Shown here piece by piece: positions 6,757 to 9,553 of a DNA stretch of 9,553 nucleotides (position 1 is the first letter of the stretch; the number at the start of each line of letters is the position of its first letter). The position numbers and the translations under genes are program-made. A model generated the notes under the pieces. That model was not told the origin of the DNA. It worked only from the letters and a program-made list of their open reading frames with translations, and did not search any database. This DNA comes from CAYURR01 sp964446745 (GTDB lineage: Bacteria; Bacillota; Clostridia; Lachnospirales; WQUN01), in contig CAYURR010000117.1 in NCBI GenBank assembly GCA_964446745.1, positions 1 to 9,553 on the forward strand. The letters run 5' to 3'.

Positions 6757-6909
6757 TTAACGATTCGTTGTAAATGTCTTGTACAATCCGCAGCTGAACT
6801 TGCCCTCCGGACAATAGCCCAGCACCTTACAGCTCGGACCGTAATACGCAAAGACCTCAGAATAGGGCTGTAGCTTTGCGAGCATCTCGGTCCAGTTTTG
6901 TAATATGTT
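6757..6909 (-). pseudogene. 3' remnant of an unidentified Cys-containing gene
   Basis: After two in-frame stops (6910-6915), the minus strand is open for 50 codons and ends at TAA 6757. The peptide reads NILQNWTEMLAKLQPYSEVF, then AYYGPSCKVLGYCPEGKFSC, then GLYKTFTTNR. It has three cysteines (C-x5-C-x6-C), a balanced residue content and G/C-rich third positions like the left part of the window, unlike the AT-rich genes to its right. The only internal ATG (6885) has no good ribosome binding site and would give 42 residues. I read it as the C-terminal end of a gene whose body was replaced by the accessory segment. The alternative is a genuine small protein. I do not recognise the family. Its old terminator would be the hairpin at 6696-6725. 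Confidence 0.55.
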
Positions 6910-6918
6910 CTATTACAA
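6898..6918. repeat. AT-rich inverted repeat at the island junction
   Basis: TTGTAATA (6898-6905) and TATTACAA (6911-6918) are perfect inverted arms around TGTTC. The repeat sits exactly where base composition changes, 16 bases after the end of the TIR gene. It could be a weak terminator of the accessory operon, though no U-run follows on the minus strand, or a leftover of the insertion event. Confidence 0.4.
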
Positions 6919-6933
6919 TTGTTATTGCTATGG

Positions 6934-8385
6934 CTATAGCTCTAAATTGCCTTGTGTGTGCCATAACTTTGAATCGGTTATATTAATAGGGCACCCTGCG
7001 ATTTCGAGTCGGCTTATAAAGTTTAATCTGTCGTTTATACTATTACTAATTTTTATTATATGTATACCTTGAATATCACTCCAGATGTTCTGAACGCCCA
7101 TTTGCACAAAAATTGTTTGCTGAGGATATTTCGATACTGCTGCACCTGCTTCAAATATAACATTGGCTCGAGCTTGTTCAGTATAAGGATTTTCACCAGA
7201 TTTACAGAATTCGGCTTTTAACTCTACCTTTTCATCAGGTGTTAAAAGCACTATAATTGCTTGAGCAAAATCAAATGCGGCATCAATTACTTCTCCAATA
7301 TAAGGGCTAGGTTTTTGAGTTAACTTAATTGCTGTTTCCCACTCTATTGGGTCAAGCCTAAGAGAAGTCAAAAATGAAGCCAACTCATCAAAAGCTTTCA
7401 GATTTCTTCCATGAATTACATATACTTTTTTGCTACTCAATGCAATCTCCTCCAAATGAATATGGTATTTTTTAGAAATCGTTGTTTTTGGGAAATTATT
7501 TACAAATAGATAGTCGGATTTGAGTGATTTAATATTATCATCACCGGTTGTATACAAACTTTGATGTTGCTCAATACTTTCTAAGTAAACAGATGATAAG
7601 AGCTTTGGATTTGGAACGCTATAGTTTGGAAGTACTATGTCGCAGTTCTTTGCAAATAAATATGTAAATACCCATCGATATTCATCATGTAAGAATAACG
7701 AGGAAATTTCTGATATTCCAGTTGCACTAGGTAAAAAATGATGCTCAACTATCCATTGTCTACAGTATATTAATTTCCTATATGCAATATGGTCATTTCT
7801 CATTATAAGATCAATTATTATTTGAAGTATAAGATTGACAATTACACAACGAATAGAGTCAAAAGCAGAAAAGTACGGCTCGTCATTTTTATCTTCTGTC
7901 AAATATATTTCAATTGATTTTAATAGAGTATCTTGAACTTGTTCAATGTTTTTCTTTCTATATAAGGATACTGCTCCAAAGCACTGATAATAATGTGCAA
8001 GTTCATGTTTAGATGAAATAGTATTGCTTTTCATTATGTCAAAACTGTAATCACTTTCTCTAAAATTATTTAAAATAGCATTAGATATCCCTCGCCTCCA
8101 ATACCAGGGAGATAAAGCATCAGATATATTACAATTCTGTATGATTTCCTTTGAATGCACATCACTAAACTCATTAAAACCTTTAAAGTCCCTTTTTTGT
8201 GACAGTAACCTTCCTTTGTAGAGCCAAAGTACAGGGTCATATTCATCATTAAGTAAGGAAAAATAGCGTTCCGCAATTTGTATTTTACCTTGTTTAACTG
8301 CGTTTATGGCTATATCAGATAATTCTTTTTGAGTAATTGTTCCGTTAAGTAATTTTGCATTTAAATAATCAGTGTGGTTTATCAT
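6934..8385 (-). CDS. TPR-like protein with C-terminal TIR-like (CAP12/Pycsar type) domain
   Basis: A 483-residue two-part protein. Residues 20-165 look like TPR-type helix pairs (for example AINAVKQGKIQIAERYFSLL and WYWRRGISNAILNNFRESDY). Residues 166-300 remain helical and unassigned. Residues 319-460 match the TIR-like nucleotide-binding family known from CBASS Cap12 and Pycsar TIR effectors. The matching motifs are KKVYVIHGRN (319-328), the SPYIGEVIDAAF segment (360-371), AIIVLLTPDE (376-385), ARANVIFEAG (405-414) with Glu412, and WSDIQGIHIIKI (435-446). Members of that family bind or degrade NAD+; activity here is inferred. There is no signal peptide or membrane helix, so it is likely cytosolic. 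The start overlaps the upstream stop as ATGA, with no clear ribosome binding site, so translation is probably coupled. The helical part may be a sensor or a docking surface for the ThiC-like partner. Confidence 0.88.
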   Translation of the reverse strand: MINHTDYLNAKLLNGTITQKELSDIAINAVKQGKIQIAERYFSLLNDEYDPVLWLYKGRLLSQKRDFKGFNEFSDVHSKEIIQNCNISDALSPWYWRRGISNAILNNFRESDYSFDIMKSNTISSKHELAHYYQCFGAVSLYRKKNIEQVQDTLLKSIEIYLTEDKNDEPYFSAFDSIRCVIVNLILQIIIDLIMRNDHIAYRKLIYCRQWIVEHHFLPSATGISEISSLFLHDEYRWVFTYLFAKNCDIVLPNYSVPNPKLLSSVYLESIEQHQSLYTTGDDNIKSLKSDYLFVNNFPKTTISKKYHIHLEEIALSSKKVYVIHGRNLKAFDELASFLTSLRLDPIEWETAIKLTQKPSPYIGEVIDAAFDFAQAIIVLLTPDEKVELKAEFCKSGENPYTEQARANVIFEAGAAVSKYPQQTIFVQMGVQNIWSDIQGIHIIKISNSINDRLNFISRLEIAGCPINITDSKLWHTQGNLEL

Positions 8386-9530
8386 CTAAAATCATCTAAC
8401 ACTAGTTTATGTGCACATCTGCTTCCGCACATTGAGCAGATGTCGCTTATATCATTATTATGTTTGAAAAACTCATTTCTTGCATTTTCAGGATATAGAG
8501 CAGCATCGAACATTTCATGCCAACATCTATTCCTTCTAGCGAGGCTAATTTTCTTTTCCCATTCGATATATTTTGAATTATGTTCTAATTCAAGCATGTA
8601 TTTTAGCATACCATAGTACCGAAGGCCTTCGTCATAATCATGAACATTTGGAAGGCCAACATGCTCACTTTTAAGTAAAGCGCCAATAATTGAAACCCCT
8701 GATGTTGCTGCAATAGAAGATACAATAAGACTATTTATATCGTCAAAACCACAAAGCCGATCGCTCCCAATAGGACCTAATGTTTTTATTGGAACATTAT
8801 GACATCTTTTGTTTACTTCTTGAATTAATTTTTTTAAAGAGGATATTCTTGTATGTCCAATACCTTCAATAACCACTGGAAGATTTTTAACTAATGCTTT
8901 TTCAATTAACTTTCCGCATATATCCATTTCCATTAAGTATAATTCATCCAATTCATCTAGTATAGATCCGGCTCGCAACGTAAGACCTATAGCTAGTGCA
9001 ACACCAGTATCTTTGACTATTTCTAATATCTCATCCCAATATTGATAATATGGATTTTCGTTTTTAGAGTGCATTATATAAGAAAATAGTTGTGCGCCAC
9101 CACGGCTTGTTAAAGGAATAACTCGATTTGAATTAGTAACAAGGTGCGCTAATTCTCTTGTTAGACCTGGATGTACAACGATCATATCTGAATAAGATTC
9201 TATATGGCGCTCTATTGTGTCAAATAACATGTTAGGAACAAAAGAACCATCTTGCATACTATCGAAACATTCGTAGACAGGTACAGTGTTAAGTTTCATT
9301 GGGGTATTTAACACAATCCACTTTCTATAATCCGAGCTTTTAGAGGTTATGGAATTGTCTGCGATGATGTCAAACCCATTCTTTTCTGCAATCATCACTT
9401 TTTTCATTTCATCTTCTAGAGATTGACTCTCCGACATGTGTCCAACATTAACTAAGAATTTAGTCCCACAATCTTCACCAATCTTCATTAAACTAAAATT
9501 TCTTTTTTTGTTACCAAATTCTATTTGCAT
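8382..9530 (-). CDS. Divergent ThiC-family radical-SAM enzyme, TIR-associated
   Basis: A 382-residue relative of phosphomethylpyrimidine synthase, which rearranges aminoimidazole ribotide in thiamine synthesis. The family order is clear: KFLVNVG (24-30), NTVPVYE (81-87), VVHPGLTRE (118-126), TSRGGAQL (141-148) followed by ENPYYQYWDEILEI, LRAGSI (185-190), EGIGH with His226, LGPIGSD (251-257), SEHVGLPN with His290, and a C-terminal CSMCGSRC (Cys365, Cys368, Cys372) for the 4Fe-4S cluster. The metal-site histidines and all cluster cysteines are kept. It is not a standard ThiC. It lacks about 45 N-terminal residues of clostridial ThiC. The SLGD..RPG loop reads AIGLTLRAG (Asp lost), and DIAPGYDH reads DRLCGFDD. 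It is AT-rich, next to no thiamine gene, and overlaps a TIR gene. The ATG at 9530 follows GAGGAGG by 10 bases. A ThiC paralogue with a new product, as in the Bza benzimidazole enzymes, is likely. Confidence 0.88.
   Translation of the reverse strand: MQIEFGNKKRNFSLMKIGEDCGTKFLVNVGHMSESQSLEDEMKKVMIAEKNGFDIIADNSITSKSSDYRKWIVLNTPMKLNTVPVYECFDSMQDGSFVPNMLFDTIERHIESYSDMIVVHPGLTRELAHLVTNSNRVIPLTSRGGAQLFSYIMHSKNENPYYQYWDEILEIVKDTGVALAIGLTLRAGSILDELDELYLMEMDICGKLIEKALVKNLPVVIEGIGHTRISSLKKLIQEVNKRCHNVPIKTLGPIGSDRLCGFDDINSLIVSSIAATSGVSIIGALLKSEHVGLPNVHDYDEGLRYYGMLKYMLELEHNSKYIEWEKKISLARRNRCWHEMFDAALYPENARNEFFKHNNDISDICSMCGSRCAHKLVLDDFR
8383..8400 (-). repeat. Tandem TTAGATGAT repeat at the gene overlap
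   Basis: On the minus strand, TTAGATGAT occurs twice, ending the ThiC-like gene and spanning the TIR start codon (the second copy contains the ATG of 8383-8385). The repeat may only reflect the Asp-Asp codons at the C-terminus. It also places two ATG triplets close together at the coupled start, of which only the second opens the TIR frame. Confidence 0.4.
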
Positions 9531-9553
9531 AATATATCTTCCTCCTCAACAAC

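Larger units (their letters stand above)
6910..9553. other. AT-rich accessory segment carrying the ThiC-like/TIR pair
   Basis: From about 6910 to the window end, codon choice and base content are strongly AT-biased, with third positions mostly A or T. The glycolytic and flagellin genes use many G/C-ending codons. The change is abrupt and coincides with a truncated gene remnant and a hairpin. No integrase, transposase or attachment repeat is visible in the window, and the right boundary lies outside it. Confidence 0.6.

Noticed and set aside
6626..6814. Minus-strand frame of 62 codons across the flagellin start
   Set aside because: It runs through the terminator, the promoter-like sequence and the flagellin start in another frame, and its peptide has no protein-like pattern.
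8374..8616. Plus-strand frame of 80 codons, hydrophobic, opposite the ThiC-like gene, considered as an antitoxin or small toxin
   Set aside because: It is antisense to the conserved Cys-rich end of the ThiC-like protein and has no ribosome binding site. Its hydrophobic look follows from the opposite strand's codons.
8382..9530. Calling this gene thiC outright
   Set aside because: The N-terminal region is missing, two substrate-loop motifs are changed and the neighbour is a TIR gene, so the orthodox function is not supported.
6910..9553. CRISPR array, insertion sequence or integrase in the AT-rich segment
   Set aside because: There are no regularly spaced repeats, no transposase or recombinase frame and no flanking target duplication in the window.

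Overview
The window looks like a motile, anaerobic, low- to mid-GC Firmicute of the class Clostridia. The evidence is the clostridial style of the enolase, Pgk and TpiA proteins, strong GGAGG-type ribosome binding sites, a Gram-positive flagellin, and a clostridial-type CX2CX3C motif in a ThiC-family protein. I cannot name a genus. Every gene I can support is on the minus strand, so transcription runs from right to left.

Right part (about 6910 to the window end): an AT-rich accessory segment with two overlapping genes. The first is a divergent, N-terminally short ThiC-family radical-SAM protein (8382-9530). Its stop overlaps, by 4 bases (ATGA), the start of a protein with a TPR-like helical N-terminal half and a C-terminal TIR-like domain of the CAP12/Pycsar type (6934-8385). 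This pair is the most interesting item in the window. A TIR effector domain coupled to a changed thiamine-synthesis enzyme, with no thiamine genes nearby, suggests an uncharacterised defence or NAD-signalling module. The segment runs off the right edge, so more partner genes may lie outside.

Junction (about 6680-6933): this stretch holds the 3' remnant of an otherwise lost Cys-containing gene (6757-6909), with base composition like the left part. It also holds an AT-rich hairpin at the seam. Next comes a compact control region in which a rho-independent terminator, a promoter-like sequence and a 12-bp palindrome overlap just before the flagellin gene.

Middle (3625-6678): one very long flagellin (1017 aa). 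It has normal D0/D1 ends, a surface-exposed centre of about 750 residues built partly from degenerate repeated modules, and a CxxC pair.

Left part (1-3620): a glycolytic operon, pgk-tpiA-eno, has its own promoter-like sequence and a structured leader. The operon lacks the gap and phosphoglycerate mutase genes that often accompany it in Firmicutes. It is followed by a tRNA-Arg(CCU) gene. Pgk and TpiA act on C3 phosphates in mid-glycolysis, and enolase makes phosphoenolpyruvate from 2-phosphoglycerate. The missing gap and mutase steps must be encoded elsewhere. No gene-free stretch exceeds 300 bases.
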